Assembly: GCF_048595595.1 (NCBI RefSeq)
Contig: NZ_CP184347.1
Source of the DNA: Bacteroides pyogenes_A
GTDB taxonomy: Bacteria > Bacteroidota > Bacteroidia > Bacteroidales > Bacteroidaceae
Reading direction: 5' to 3' (one strand)
Length of the DNA: 64,000 bases
The notes beneath the pieces were generated by a model. That model had not been told where the DNA came from and ran no database searches. It was given only the letters and a program-made list of their open reading frames with translations. Each line of letters begins with the position of its first letter. Positions within the stretch are counted from its first letter, which is position 1. Positions 45,357 to 54,460 of this stretch are shown one piece after another. The position numbers and the translations under genes were made by a program.

Positions 45357-46031
45357 ATGCCTGCTATCACTAAGAACTTGATAATTATCAATATATTATT
45401 TTTTTTCGGAACTTTTGTAGCTCAGCGTTACAACATAGACCTCGTGAATTATTTGGGGTTGCACTTTTTCTTAGCCAGCGACTTTAATCCTGCGCAGCTT
45501 GTCACTTACATGTTTATGCACGGAGGGTTTGCCCACCTCTTCTTTAATATGTTCGCTGTTTTTATGTTTGGTCCTGTTCTCGAACAAACCTGGGGACCTA
45601 AACGTTTTCTTTTTTATTATATGGTATGCGGCATAGGCGCGGGGCTGATACAGGAAGGTGTTCAGTATATACAATACGCAACGGAGCTGAGTCAGTATTC
45701 GCAAGTGAATATCGGTACGAGAATCATTCCGATGGGAGATTATCTGAACCTGATGACCACTATCGGTGCCTCTGGAGCAGTATTTGCCATCTTGTTGGCG
45801 TTCGGAATGCTGTTTCCCAATAACCGCTTGTTCGTTTTCCCGATACCGTTTCCCATCAAAGCCAAGTACTTTGTTGTCGGCTATGCTTTGATCGAACTGT
45901 ATGCGGGGGTTGCCAACCATGTAGGAGATAATATAGCTCACTTCGCCCACTTGGGAGGAATGGTGTTCGGTTTTATCTTGATTATGTATTGGAGGAAAAA
46001 AGACAGAAGCAATGGCACGTATTATAACTGA
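45357..46031 (+). CDS. Rhomboid-family intramembrane serine protease (first of two)
   Basis: A 224-residue membrane protease with six predicted helices. The catalytic serine lies in TIGASGAVFA (Ser139), the histidine in HFAHLGG (His198), and the loop-1 region has a conserved HGGFAHLFFNMFAVF. Rhomboids cut transmembrane segments of substrate proteins. It overlaps the next rhomboid gene by 20 bp, so the two are translated in concert. An IS element 23 bp upstream lies between the gene and its apparent promoter. The substrate is unknown. Confidence 0.93.
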   Translation: MPAITKNLIIINILFFFGTFVAQRYNIDLVNYLGLHFFLASDFNPAQLVTYMFMHGGFAHLFFNMFAVFMFGPVLEQTWGPKRFLFYYMVCGIGAGLIQEGVQYIQYATELSQYSQVNIGTRIIPMGDYLNLMTTIGASGAVFAILLAFGMLFPNNRLFVFPIPFPIKAKYFVVGYALIELYAGVANHVGDNIAHFAHLGGMVFGFILIMYWRKKDRSNGTYYN

Positions 46032-46914
46032 TTTAAAGGAGAAGTTCAAGAGGGAAGATATTCTTGTCCGGCTTATATACATCAATGCGGGTGTCTTTAT
46101 CATCAGCGCGTTGGTAAATGTCTTTTTGAAACTTTTCAACCAAAGTCCCGCAGGATTTTTAGAGTGGTTTGCGCTACCCGCCTCTTTCCCCCGTTTAGCC
46201 CTTCAACCGTGGTCGATACTGACTTATATGTTCATACATGCCGACTTTCTGCACATCTTGTTCAATATGCTGTGGCTTTACTGGTTCGGTATTTTGTTCC
46301 TTCGCTCTTTTACTGCCCGGCATTTGTTGGGGGTGTATGTATTGGGAGGAATATGCGGAGGTTTGCTTTACATGATTGCTTACAATGTTTTCCCGTTTTT
46401 CAGCGATTCCGTAATTTATAGTGTCCTGATAGGCGCTTCTGCTTCCACACTGGCCATTGTGGCTGCTATTGCTTACAGGGAGCCTGATTATCGGGTATAT
46501 TTGCTTTTCTTCGGAGCTGTCCGGCTGAAATATCTGGCTTTGGTGGTTGTCGGTGCAGACTTGCTTCTTATTACTTCGGGTAATGCGGGCGGTCATATTG
46601 CTCATCTTGGGGGCGCACTGTCCGGCTTATGTTTCGCCGCTTTTTTGAATAAAGGTGTCGATCTTACGGGATGGATCAACAAGTTGATCGATGGTGTGGC
46701 GGCATTGTTTCGCAAAGATACTTGGAGACGCAAACCGAAAATGAAAGTGCATTACAGACCTAATGCCGACCGTGCGAGAGACTACGATTACAATGCCCGT
46801 AAAAAAGTGCAGTCTGACGAAGTAGACCGTATCTTGGAGAAACTCAAACGGTCAGGCTATGAAAGTCTGACAACGGAAGAAAAAAAGAGCTTGTTCGACG
46901 CAAGTAAAAGATAA
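46012..46914 (+). CDS. Rhomboid-family intramembrane serine protease (second of two)
   Basis: A 300-residue rhomboid with the core helices and a hydrophilic C-terminal tail (about 225-300) that the first lacks. The catalytic serine is in IGASASTLA (Ser143), with histidine in HIAHLGG (His198), and HADFLHILFNMLWLYW marks the conserved loop-1 region. Both residues are present, so it should be active. The tail is basic, then ends in SYESLTTEEKKSLF-like text close to a conserved ending of Bacteroidetes rhomboids. It begins inside the first rhomboid gene and is followed 3 bp later by the EEP-domain gene. Confidence 0.92.
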   Translation: MARIITDLKEKFKREDILVRLIYINAGVFIISALVNVFLKLFNQSPAGFLEWFALPASFPRLALQPWSILTYMFIHADFLHILFNMLWLYWFGILFLRSFTARHLLGVYVLGGICGGLLYMIAYNVFPFFSDSVIYSVLIGASASTLAIVAAIAYREPDYRVYLLFFGAVRLKYLALVVVGADLLLITSGNAGGHIAHLGGALSGLCFAAFLNKGVDLTGWINKLIDGVAALFRKDTWRRKPKMKVHYRPNADRARDYDYNARKKVQSDEVDRILEKLKRSGYESLTTEEKKSLFDASKR

Positions 46915-46917
46915 CGT

Positions 46918-48024
46918 ATGAAAGGTATAGGTAGATTCGTATCATATATTATTCTGGGCATCAATGTTTTCTTTGTCATAATGTTGGTGCTTTCGGCATA
47001 TAGTCCCTACCTGCATCCGCAAATGTTCTCGTTCGCCTCTTGCTTAGGGTTGGTATTTCCTGTGTTTTTGGCGGTTAACCTGTGTTTCCTTGTTTTTTGG
47101 ATTGTTTTTAATTTCAGGTATGCCTTGTTTTCTTTGTTTGGCTTGCTGATTTGCTTTTCGCAGATACTGACCTATTTCCCCATAAATTCCCGTACGGAAG
47201 AAATCCCGGAAGGAAGTATCAAACTTCTTTCTTATAATGTGATGGGCTTCAACGGGCTGACGAAAAAAGAAGGGAAAAACCCGATCTTATCTTATGTGGC
47301 GAACAGCGGTGCGGATATTATCTGCCTGCAAGAGTATGCATACTCGGGAAATGAAAGGTATCTCACCAAGCAAGATATATTCAAAGCACTGAAAGAGTAT
47401 CCGTTCCATTTTATCGGAAAGCATGGCAAAGGAGATGCGGAACTTGCTTGTTTCTCCAAATTTCCCATATTATCGGCTAAAGCTGTCGACTATGAGAGCA
47501 ACTACAATGGCTCTATGCAATATGTTCTTAAGGTGAACAACGATACCCTTTTGTTGATAAACAACCATTTGGAATCCAATAAGCTTACCATGCAAGACAG
47601 GGGGATGTATGAGGATATGATCGACGCTCCCGATGCGAAGAAAGTGAAGTGGGGCGCCCGCTTGCTGCTTAATAAGTTGGCGGAGGCTTCGGCTATCCGC
47701 TCTTATCAGGCCGATTCGGTAGCCAACGTCATAGAGCGGAGCCGATACTCTACGATGATTGTCTGCGGAGACTTCAACGATGCTCCCATATCTTATACTC
47801 ACCGGGTTCTTACCCGTAAGCTCGATGACGCTTTCACAAAATCGGGTAGGGGATTAGGTATTTCCTACAACAGGAACAAGTTTTATTTCCGCATAGACAA
47901 TATCCTGATTAGTCCCGACTTGAAAGCTTATAATTGTACGGTAGACCGTTCTATCAGCGATTCCGATCATTATCCCATCTGGTGTTATATAAACAAAAAG
48001 AGTGTAAGGAAGCCCGATGTATAG
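46918..48024 (+). CDS. Membrane-anchored endonuclease/exonuclease/phosphatase family protein
   Basis: A 368-residue protein with about three N-terminal transmembrane helices (1-95) and a C-terminal EEP domain. The EEP metal and catalytic motifs are visible as SYNVMGF, DIICLQEYA, NNHLES, CGDFNDAPIS and SDHYPI. The domain is probably periplasmic. EEP members hydrolyse phosphodiesters in DNA, RNA or phospholipids, and the target here is unknown. It starts 3 bp after the second rhomboid gene, forming a three-gene operon. Confidence 0.88.
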   Translation: MKGIGRFVSYIILGINVFFVIMLVLSAYSPYLHPQMFSFASCLGLVFPVFLAVNLCFLVFWIVFNFRYALFSLFGLLICFSQILTYFPINSRTEEIPEGSIKLLSYNVMGFNGLTKKEGKNPILSYVANSGADIICLQEYAYSGNERYLTKQDIFKALKEYPFHFIGKHGKGDAELACFSKFPILSAKAVDYESNYNGSMQYVLKVNNDTLLLINNHLESNKLTMQDRGMYEDMIDAPDAKKVKWGARLLLNKLAEASAIRSYQADSVANVIERSRYSTMIVCGDFNDAPISYTHRVLTRKLDDAFTKSGRGLGISYNRNKFYFRIDNILISPDLKAYNCTVDRSISDSDHYPIWCYINKKSVRKPDV

Positions 48025-48110
48025 AATTGAAATTCCTATAGTAATATAGAGTGGATGTTATAATCAGGCAAGAAAAACGAATGTAGAACATAACCCATAA
48101 ATCCCTTATT

Positions 48111-50195
48111 ATGATAAAGAAAACAGTAATTATTTTAGCAGCGAGTTGTATGATGTGTTCATGCGCAACAAAAACAGAGACTAATCCTTTCTTTACGGAT
48201 TTTCAAACAGAGTATGGTGTTCCTCCTTTCGATAAAATCAAGATCGAACACTACGAACCGGCTTTTCTTAAAGGCATTGAGGAACAGAACCGGCTTATCG
48301 GGGACATTGTTTCTAATTCGGAAACACCCACTTTCGAGAATACAATTGTCGCTTTAGACCAGAGTTCCCCGATATTAGACCGTGTAGGCGCCGTTTTCTT
48401 CAACATGACGAGTGCGGAAACCACCGAAGCTCTTACTGATCTCTCCATGAAGATGGCGCCGGTACTCTCGGAGCACGAAGATAACATTCTGTTGAACAAG
48501 AAGCTTTTCGAACGTGTGAGGGAGGTGTACGACAACCGGAATCCGGAGCAACTGACCGCAGAGCAGCAACGCTTGCTCGATAAGACTTATAAGAGGTTTG
48601 TACGTTCGGGCGCAAATCTGAGTGCGGAACAGCAAGACCGCCTGCGCGAAATAAACAAAGAGCTTTCTACGCTCGGGCTTGCGTTCAGCAATAATATTCT
48701 GAACGAGAACAACACTTTCAAGCTGTTTGTCGATAAGGAAGAAGACCTTGCCGGGCTTCCCGAATGGTTCCGACAAAGCGCTGCGGCAGAAGCCGAAGCG
48801 GCCGGAGAGGCGGGCAAGTGGCTGTTTACCCTGCACAATGCAAGCCGTTTGCCCTTCTTGCAATATTCCGAAAACCGCCCCTTGCGCGAGCAGCTGTACA
48901 CGGCTTACATCTGCCGTGGAAACAATGACGATAAGAACGACAATAAGGAGAATATTCGGAAGATTATTTCGCTGCGCCTTGAGAAAGCCCGGATGCTCGG
49001 TTTCGACAGTTATGCCAACTTCGTGCTGGATGAGACCATGGCCAAGAACGACGCCAATGTGATGCAACTTCTCAATAAATTGTGGAGCTATGCTTTGCCC
49101 AAAGCCAAAGCGGAAGCTATGGAGTTGCAGAAGCTGATGGATAAGGAAGGCAAGGGAGAAAAACTGGCTGCATGGGATTGGTGGTATTACACCGAAAAGT
49201 TGCGGAAAGAGAAGTACGATCTGTCTGAAGAGGAGACAAAGCCTTACTTCAAGCTCGAGAATGTACGAGACGGAGCGTTCATGGTTGCCAACAAACTGTA
49301 TGGAATTACTTTGACCAAGCTGGAAGGTGTTCCTACCTATCATCCCGATGTAGAAGTGTTCGAAGTGAAAGACGCCGACGGTTCACAGCTCGGAATCTTC
49401 TATGTCGACTATTTCCCCCGTCCCGGAAAGCGTGGCGGCGCATGGATGAGCAACTATCGCGAGCAATACGGAGATGTACGTCCGTTGGTATGCAACGTGT
49501 GCAGCTTTACCAAACCTGTGGGCGACACGCCTTCGCTGCTTACGCTCGACGAAGTGGAAACTCTTTTCCACGAATTCGGTCACGGATTGCACGGCCTGTT
49601 GACCAAATGCCAATATAAAGGTACTTCGGGAACCAATGTAGTGCGCGATTTCGTAGAGCTTCCTTCGCAGATCAACGAGCATTGGGCCACCGAACCTGAG
49701 GTACTGAAAATGTATGCCAAGCATTATGCTACCGGAGAGACGATTCCCGATCAACTTATCGAAAAGATATTGAAACAGAAGGCTTTCAATCAGGGATTCA
49801 TTACCACCGAACTGCTTGCGGCTGCCATGCTCGACATGGATCTTCACATGCTGAAAGATGTAAGCAATCTGGATATCCTCGAGTTCGAAAAGCAAGCGAT
49901 GGATAAGCTGGGCTTGATTCCGGAAATCGCTCCCCGTTACCGAGCTACCTACTTCAACCACATCATCGGCGGGTATGCGGCAGGATACTACAGCTATCTT
50001 TGGGCGAATGTGCTGGACAACGACGCCTTCGAGGCATTCAAAGAACGCGGCATATTCGATAAGACCACTGCCGACCTGTTCCGCAACAATGTACTGGCAA
50101 AAGGAGACAGTGACGACCCGATGGTGCTCTACAAGAATTTCCGCGGGGCAGAGCCGAGTCTGGAACCTTTGCTGAAAAATAGGGGAATGAAATAG
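48111..50195 (+). CDS. dcp: M3-family metallopeptidase (peptidyl-dipeptidase Dcp type), lipoprotein
   Basis: A 694-residue zinc peptidase with a lipoprotein signal (lipobox MCSC, Cys18), so it is probably periplasmic or surface-bound. The zinc motif HEFGHGLHG (His487-Glu488, His491) is intact. The fold is the all-helical M3 thimet-like type, with DYFPRPGKRGGAWMSNYREQ in consecutive pieces upstream of the site and AGYYSYLWANVLDNDAF after it. It removes dipeptides from the C-terminus of oligopeptides. It has no partner gene, and is followed by a 22-bp repeat array. Confidence 0.94.
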   Translation: MIKKTVIILAASCMMCSCATKTETNPFFTDFQTEYGVPPFDKIKIEHYEPAFLKGIEEQNRLIGDIVSNSETPTFENTIVALDQSSPILDRVGAVFFNMTSAETTEALTDLSMKMAPVLSEHEDNILLNKKLFERVREVYDNRNPEQLTAEQQRLLDKTYKRFVRSGANLSAEQQDRLREINKELSTLGLAFSNNILNENNTFKLFVDKEEDLAGLPEWFRQSAAAEAEAAGEAGKWLFTLHNASRLPFLQYSENRPLREQLYTAYICRGNNDDKNDNKENIRKIISLRLEKARMLGFDSYANFVLDETMAKNDANVMQLLNKLWSYALPKAKAEAMELQKLMDKEGKGEKLAAWDWWYYTEKLRKEKYDLSEEETKPYFKLENVRDGAFMVANKLYGITLTKLEGVPTYHPDVEVFEVKDADGSQLGIFYVDYFPRPGKRGGAWMSNYREQYGDVRPLVCNVCSFTKPVGDTPSLLTLDEVETLFHEFGHGLHGLLTKCQYKGTSGTNVVRDFVELPSQINEHWATEPEVLKMYAKHYATGETIPDQLIEKILKQKAFNQGFITTELLAAAMLDMDLHMLKDVSNLDILEFEKQAMDKLGLIPEIAPRYRATYFNHIIGGYAAGYYSYLWANVLDNDAFEAFKERGIFDKTTADLFRNNVLAKGDSDDPMVLYKNFRGAEPSLEPLLKNRGMK

Positions 50196-50363
50196 TCATA
50201 ATGAACGGCGGCACGGATGTATGACGACAGTATGTTCGTCGGTGCTGCTTTCAGATGCTTACTATATTGCTTTTGACAGAAAATCGGGGAAGCGTCATCT
50301 AAGCCTTACTTTCTTTGGGCTAAATGGTACTTCCCGTTTTTTGTTTGTTTAAGAAAACAAATT

Positions 50364-50628
50364 CATATATATATCCACATGCTGGGTATATATGCCTACC
50401 ATGCTGGGTATATATGCCTACCATGCTGGGTATATATGCCTACCATGCTGGGTATATATGCCTACCATGCTGGGTATATATGCCTACCATGCTGTACATA
50501 TATGCCTACCATGCTGTACATATATACCTACCATGCTGTACATATATACCTACCATGCTGTACATATATATTCACCGTGCTGTCTATATATGTCTACCGC
50601 AGTGCCGAAATATATGCAAAGCATCGGG
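50364..50628. repeat. 22-bp repeat array D (about twelve units)
   Basis: Units start at 50364, then every 22 bp exactly from 50387 to 50585, with a decayed unit near 50607. Units 50387-50474 are identical: TATATATG followed by CCTACCATGCTGGG. From 50475 the last two bases change to TA, and from 50497 the first base is C. The array ends in diverged units. There are no spacers, so it is not a CRISPR. It lies in the 651-bp gap before secDF; the rest of that gap holds only the secDF promoter. Confidence 0.95.
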
Positions 50629-50747
50629 ACTATCTAATTGTATCTTTCTTGTTAAATAATGTTATCCGAACTGTGATTCGAAACGCAAAAAAGGCCTTAA
50701 TCATCAAATATTTGAGGGCTTATTATACCTGAATGTGAAAAAAAAAC

Positions 50748-50755
50748 TATATTTG
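50748..50755 (+). promoter_or_regulatory. -7 box of secDF
   Basis: TATATTTG matches TAnnTTTG and lies 91 bp before the secDF ATG. No clear TTTG at -33. Confidence 0.55.
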
Positions 50756-50846
50756 CAGCCTTGTATGTAGAAGACAAAACTATATACAACCGATGGGAAC
50801 CGAAATTTAAATTAAAAAGTAATCATCATAAAAATTTTAAAGTAAA

Positions 50847-53834
50847 ATGCAAAACAAAGGACTTGTAAAGGTTTTTGCGGTAGCACTCACGCTCGTATGC
50901 GCGTTCTATCTCTCCTTTTCCTTCGTAACTCGCCATTACACTAAAAAGGCGAAAGAGATTGCGAAAGGCGATGCGAAAGTAGAGCAAGATTACCTTGACT
51001 CTCTTTCGAATGAGAGAGTATGGTTGGGCAACTGGACGCTGAAAGATTGCCGTGAAATGGAAATTAGTTTAGGTTTGGACCTGAAGGGGGGTATGAACGT
51101 GATCCTTGAAGTTTCCGTGCCTGATGTTATTAAAGCACTGGCGGATAACAAGCCGGACGAAGCTTTCAATAAAGCATTGTCTGAAGCTGCCAAACAAGCA
51201 GTCAACAGTCAGGAAGACGTCATCACTCTTTTTGTTAAGGAGTACCACAAAACTGCTCCGGGTGCAAAGTTATCCGAAATTTTCGCTACGCAGCAGTTGA
51301 AAGATAAAGTCAATCAGAAATCGACAGACGCAGAAGTTGAAAAGGTACTGCGAGAGGAAGTGAAAGCCGCTGTTGAGAATTCATACAATGTGCTTCGTAC
51401 CCGTATCGACCGTTTTGGCGTAGTTCAACCAAATATCCAAAGCTTGGAAGACAAAATGGGACGTATCATGGTGGAACTTCCCGGTATCAAGGAACCCGAA
51501 CGTGTGAGAAAGCTCCTTCAAGGTTCTGCCAATCTGGAGTTTTGGGAAACTTATACAGCCAGAGAGCTTCTCTCTTACATGCAGTCGGCCGACAGCAAAC
51601 TACGCTCTTTGCTTGCTCGAGATACGGAAGAACCCGTTGTCGACACAGTCGAGGCAGAGCAACCTGAAGATGTGAAGAAAGCCGTCAGCACTGTAGACAG
51701 CCTTGCCGCTGCATTGAAAGGTGATGCGAAAGAAGATAAAGAAACCGACCTGAAAGAATTCAAGAAACAATATCCGCTATTGGCAATTTTGCAACTCAAC
51801 TCCAGCGGGCAGGGTCCGGTGATCGGTTATGCCAGCTACAAAGATACGGCAGAGGTTAACAAATATCTGTCGATGGATGAAATCAAGGCGCAGCTTCCGA
51901 AAGATCTTCGCTTGAAGTGGGGCGTTTCTCCTGCCGAGTTCGACAAAAAGAGGCAGATATTCGAGTTGTATGCCATCAAATCTACCGAACGCAATGGTAG
52001 AGCGCCGTTAGAAGGCGATGTGGTGACAGACGCGAAAGATGAATACGACCAGTTCGGAAAGCCGGCGGTAAGCATGGGTATGAATGCGGACGGCGCACGT
52101 CGTTGGGCCCAGCTGACCAAACAAAATATCGGCCGTTCTATCGCTATTGTGCTCGACAATTATGTATACTCGGCTCCGAATGTGAACTCGGAGATTACCG
52201 GCGGACGTTCTCAGATTACCGGTCATTTTACGCCCGAGCAGGCAAAAGACTTGGCAAACGTTCTGAAATCGGGTAAGATGCCTGCCCCGGCACGCATTGT
52301 GCAGGAAGACATCGTGGGCCCGTCACTTGGTCAGGAGTCTATCAACGCAGGTATCATTTCGTTCGTCATCGCATTGGTATTGCTGATGATTTACATGTGC
52401 GCCATGTACGGCTTCATTCCGGGTATGGTTGCTAACGGAGCCCTGTTCCTCAACTTCTTCTTCACACTCGGTATTCTTTCTTCGTTCCAAGCGGCACTCA
52501 CAATGTCCGGAATCGCCGGTATGGTGCTCTCGCTCGGTATGGCGGTGGATGCCAACGTGCTTATCTACGAACGCACCAAGGAAGAGCTCCGCAGCGGAAA
52601 GGGATTGCAAAAAGCATTGGCAGACGGTTATTCCAACGCTTTCTCGGCTATCTTCGACTCTAACCTGACGTCTATCATTACGGGTATCATCCTCTTCAAT
52701 TTCGGTACGGGCCCGATTCGCGGTTTTGCCACTACGTTGATCATCGGTATTCTCGTATCGTTCTTTACCGCTGTGTTTATGACCCGTCTGGTTTACGAAC
52801 ACTTCATGGCTAAAGACAAGTGGCTGAACCTGACTTTCAGCACCGGCATTTCAAAAAACCTGATGGCAAATACCCGTTTCGACTTTATGGGAGCCGGTAA
52901 GAAAGCGCTTATCATTGCGGGTGTTTTCATCCTGATTTGCTTCGGTTCGTTTGCCATCCGCGGTTTGAGCCAGAGCATCGACTTCACCGGAGGACGCAAC
53001 TTCAAGGTGCAGTTTGAGAATCCGGTACAGCCCGAACAGATACGCGAGTTGATTGCAAGTAAGTTCGGCGATGCAAACGTAAGCGTTATTGCCGTGGGTA
53101 CTGATAAGAAGACCGTACGTATCAGCACGAACTACCGTATCGATGATAACAGCGAAACGGTAGACTCGGAAATCGAGGCTTATCTGTACGAAACATTGAA
53201 GCCTGTGCTGACTCAGAATATCACATTGGATACGTTTATCGACCGTGATAATTATACCGGAGGAAGTATCGTAAGCTCGCAAAAAGTAGGTCCGAGCATT
53301 GCTGACGATATTAAGACGGGAGCTATCTATTCTGTCGTGTTGGCTTTGATCGCTATCGGGCTGTATATCCTGCTTCGTTTCCGCAATATTGCTTATAGTG
53401 TAGGCTCTGTTGTGGCTCTGACAAGCGATACCATCATGATTATCGGTTTCTACTCGCTGTTGTGGGGAGTTGTTCCGTTTTCTTTGGAAATAGACCAGAC
53501 ATTTATCGGAGCTATTCTGACGGCTATCGGTTACTCCATCAACGACAAGGTGGTAATCTTCGATCGTGTGCGCGAGTTCTTCGGACTTTATCCGAAGCGC
53601 GGCGAGCGTCAGCTCTTCAACGATTCTCTGAATACGACACTGGCGCGTACCATCAACACCTCGTTGAGTACATTGATCGTGCTGCTGTGTATTTTCATCC
53701 TTGGAGGTGATTCCATCCGCAGCTTTGCGTTCGCCATGATACTCGGTGTTGTCATCGGCACCATGTCTTCACTGTTCATTGCTTCTCCCATTGCATATTC
53801 TATGCTGAAAGGAAAGAAACGCGGAGAAGATTAA
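50847..53834 (+). CDS. secDF: SecDF fused protein-export membrane subunit
   Basis: A 995-residue RND-type protein that uses the proton gradient to pull proteins through SecYEG. It is a fusion of SecD (about 1-640) and SecF (about 660-995), as usual in Bacteroidetes. SecD landmarks include the first helix, GLDLKGGMNVILEV and the P1 domain, then MSGIAGMVLSLGMAVDANVLIYERTKEE in consecutive pieces. SecF shows DFTGGRNFKVQF, AIGYSINDKVVIFDRVRE and a final helix pair. Its size includes an insert of about 60 acidic residues in SecD (about 245-300). It has its own promoter and a strong terminator. Confidence 0.97.
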   Translation: MQNKGLVKVFAVALTLVCAFYLSFSFVTRHYTKKAKEIAKGDAKVEQDYLDSLSNERVWLGNWTLKDCREMEISLGLDLKGGMNVILEVSVPDVIKALADNKPDEAFNKALSEAAKQAVNSQEDVITLFVKEYHKTAPGAKLSEIFATQQLKDKVNQKSTDAEVEKVLREEVKAAVENSYNVLRTRIDRFGVVQPNIQSLEDKMGRIMVELPGIKEPERVRKLLQGSANLEFWETYTARELLSYMQSADSKLRSLLARDTEEPVVDTVEAEQPEDVKKAVSTVDSLAAALKGDAKEDKETDLKEFKKQYPLLAILQLNSSGQGPVIGYASYKDTAEVNKYLSMDEIKAQLPKDLRLKWGVSPAEFDKKRQIFELYAIKSTERNGRAPLEGDVVTDAKDEYDQFGKPAVSMGMNADGARRWAQLTKQNIGRSIAIVLDNYVYSAPNVNSEITGGRSQITGHFTPEQAKDLANVLKSGKMPAPARIVQEDIVGPSLGQESINAGIISFVIALVLLMIYMCAMYGFIPGMVANGALFLNFFFTLGILSSFQAALTMSGIAGMVLSLGMAVDANVLIYERTKEELRSGKGLQKALADGYSNAFSAIFDSNLTSIITGIILFNFGTGPIRGFATTLIIGILVSFFTAVFMTRLVYEHFMAKDKWLNLTFSTGISKNLMANTRFDFMGAGKKALIIAGVFILICFGSFAIRGLSQSIDFTGGRNFKVQFENPVQPEQIRELIASKFGDANVSVIAVGTDKKTVRISTNYRIDDNSETVDSEIEAYLYETLKPVLTQNITLDTFIDRDNYTGGSIVSSQKVGPSIADDIKTGAIYSVVLALIAIGLYILLRFRNIAYSVGSVVALTSDTIMIIGFYSLLWGVVPFSLEIDQTFIGAILTAIGYSINDKVVIFDRVREFFGLYPKRGERQLFNDSLNTTLARTINTSLSTLIVLLCIFILGGDSIRSFAFAMILGVVIGTMSSLFIASPIAYSMLKGKKRGED

Positions 53835-53854
53835 ACGGATAGCTTGTACGGCAT

Positions 53855-53944
53855 AAAACAAACTGCCGGACTGTGAAGTGAACCCTGAAAGTTGTATGAA
53901 CAACTTTGGATCATACTTCACAGTCCGGCAGTTTGTTTTTAGTG
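53855..53944 (+). terminator. Very long nested hairpin terminator after secDF
   Basis: A 25-bp perfect stem (53855-53879 with 53915-53939) ends in a run of five T's. The 35-base loop holds a second hairpin (AAAGTTG with CAACTTT). It begins 21 bp after the secDF stop. Confidence 0.85.
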
Positions 53945-54255
53945 TTCGCAACTTCTGTCTTGCTCAAAAAGATTTTACGTTTAGAAGGATGGAAATATTT
54001 TTAGGCCAAATACGATTTTTAAGCAAAAAGGGGGGATTCCTTTCGGAGTTATGGCGATCCAGAAAGGTGTCTTTGCTGTCCTTTGTTTACAGTAGTTATA
54101 TAGGATAGGAAACGAACTGATTGTTTTCAACATCCGGAAGCTCTATTCTATTATCCGGTCTGTATACTTATAAAGAAACATCATTCAATAAACTTGAGGT
54201 TATTGCTTTTTGTTTTTGGAGATAAGGATGACTTTGCACCTTTTACTTTTGAACT

Positions 54256-54303
54256 CCTAAAAAAAGAAGGCATCCTATTATAACGGACACCTTCTTTTTT
54301 AGG
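54256..54303. terminator. A/T-flanked hairpin, probable bidirectional terminator
   Basis: CCTAAAAAAAGAAGG (54256-54270) pairs with CCTTCTTTTTTAGG (54290-54303), with an inner ATCC/GGA pairing. The rest of the 53945-54255 gap shows no gene or strong motif. Confidence 0.6.
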
Positions 54304-54324
54304 GATTGGCGTAATACCATATAT

Positions 54325-54358
54325 AAAAAAGGAACCGTACCATCATTTTGACAGTTCT
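54325..54358 (-). terminator. Terminator of the metalloprotease-SusC-SusD operon
   Basis: On the - strand, a 7-bp stem (54357-54351 with 54338-54332, one G-U pair) is followed by six T's at 54330-54325. It lies about 100 bp after the susD stop. Confidence 0.6.
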
Positions 54359-54460
54359 CTTTTTGCCTTTTCACTGAAAGGTCAGTCTTTTATGTTTTTC
54401 TTTCTTCGAACCCTCTCTACCGTTGAAGAAAGAATAGCCTGTTTGTTTTGTCCAGCATCA

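Noticed and set aside
50364..50628. CRISPR array
   Set aside because: Units are contiguous, with no unique spacers, and no cas genes are in the window.
50324..50732. Three overlapping open frames with repeats such as MPTMLGIYAYHAGYI
   Set aside because: A 22-bp unit leaves all three frames open, each repeating every 66 bp. The protein text is a by-product of the DNA repeat, without a start context.
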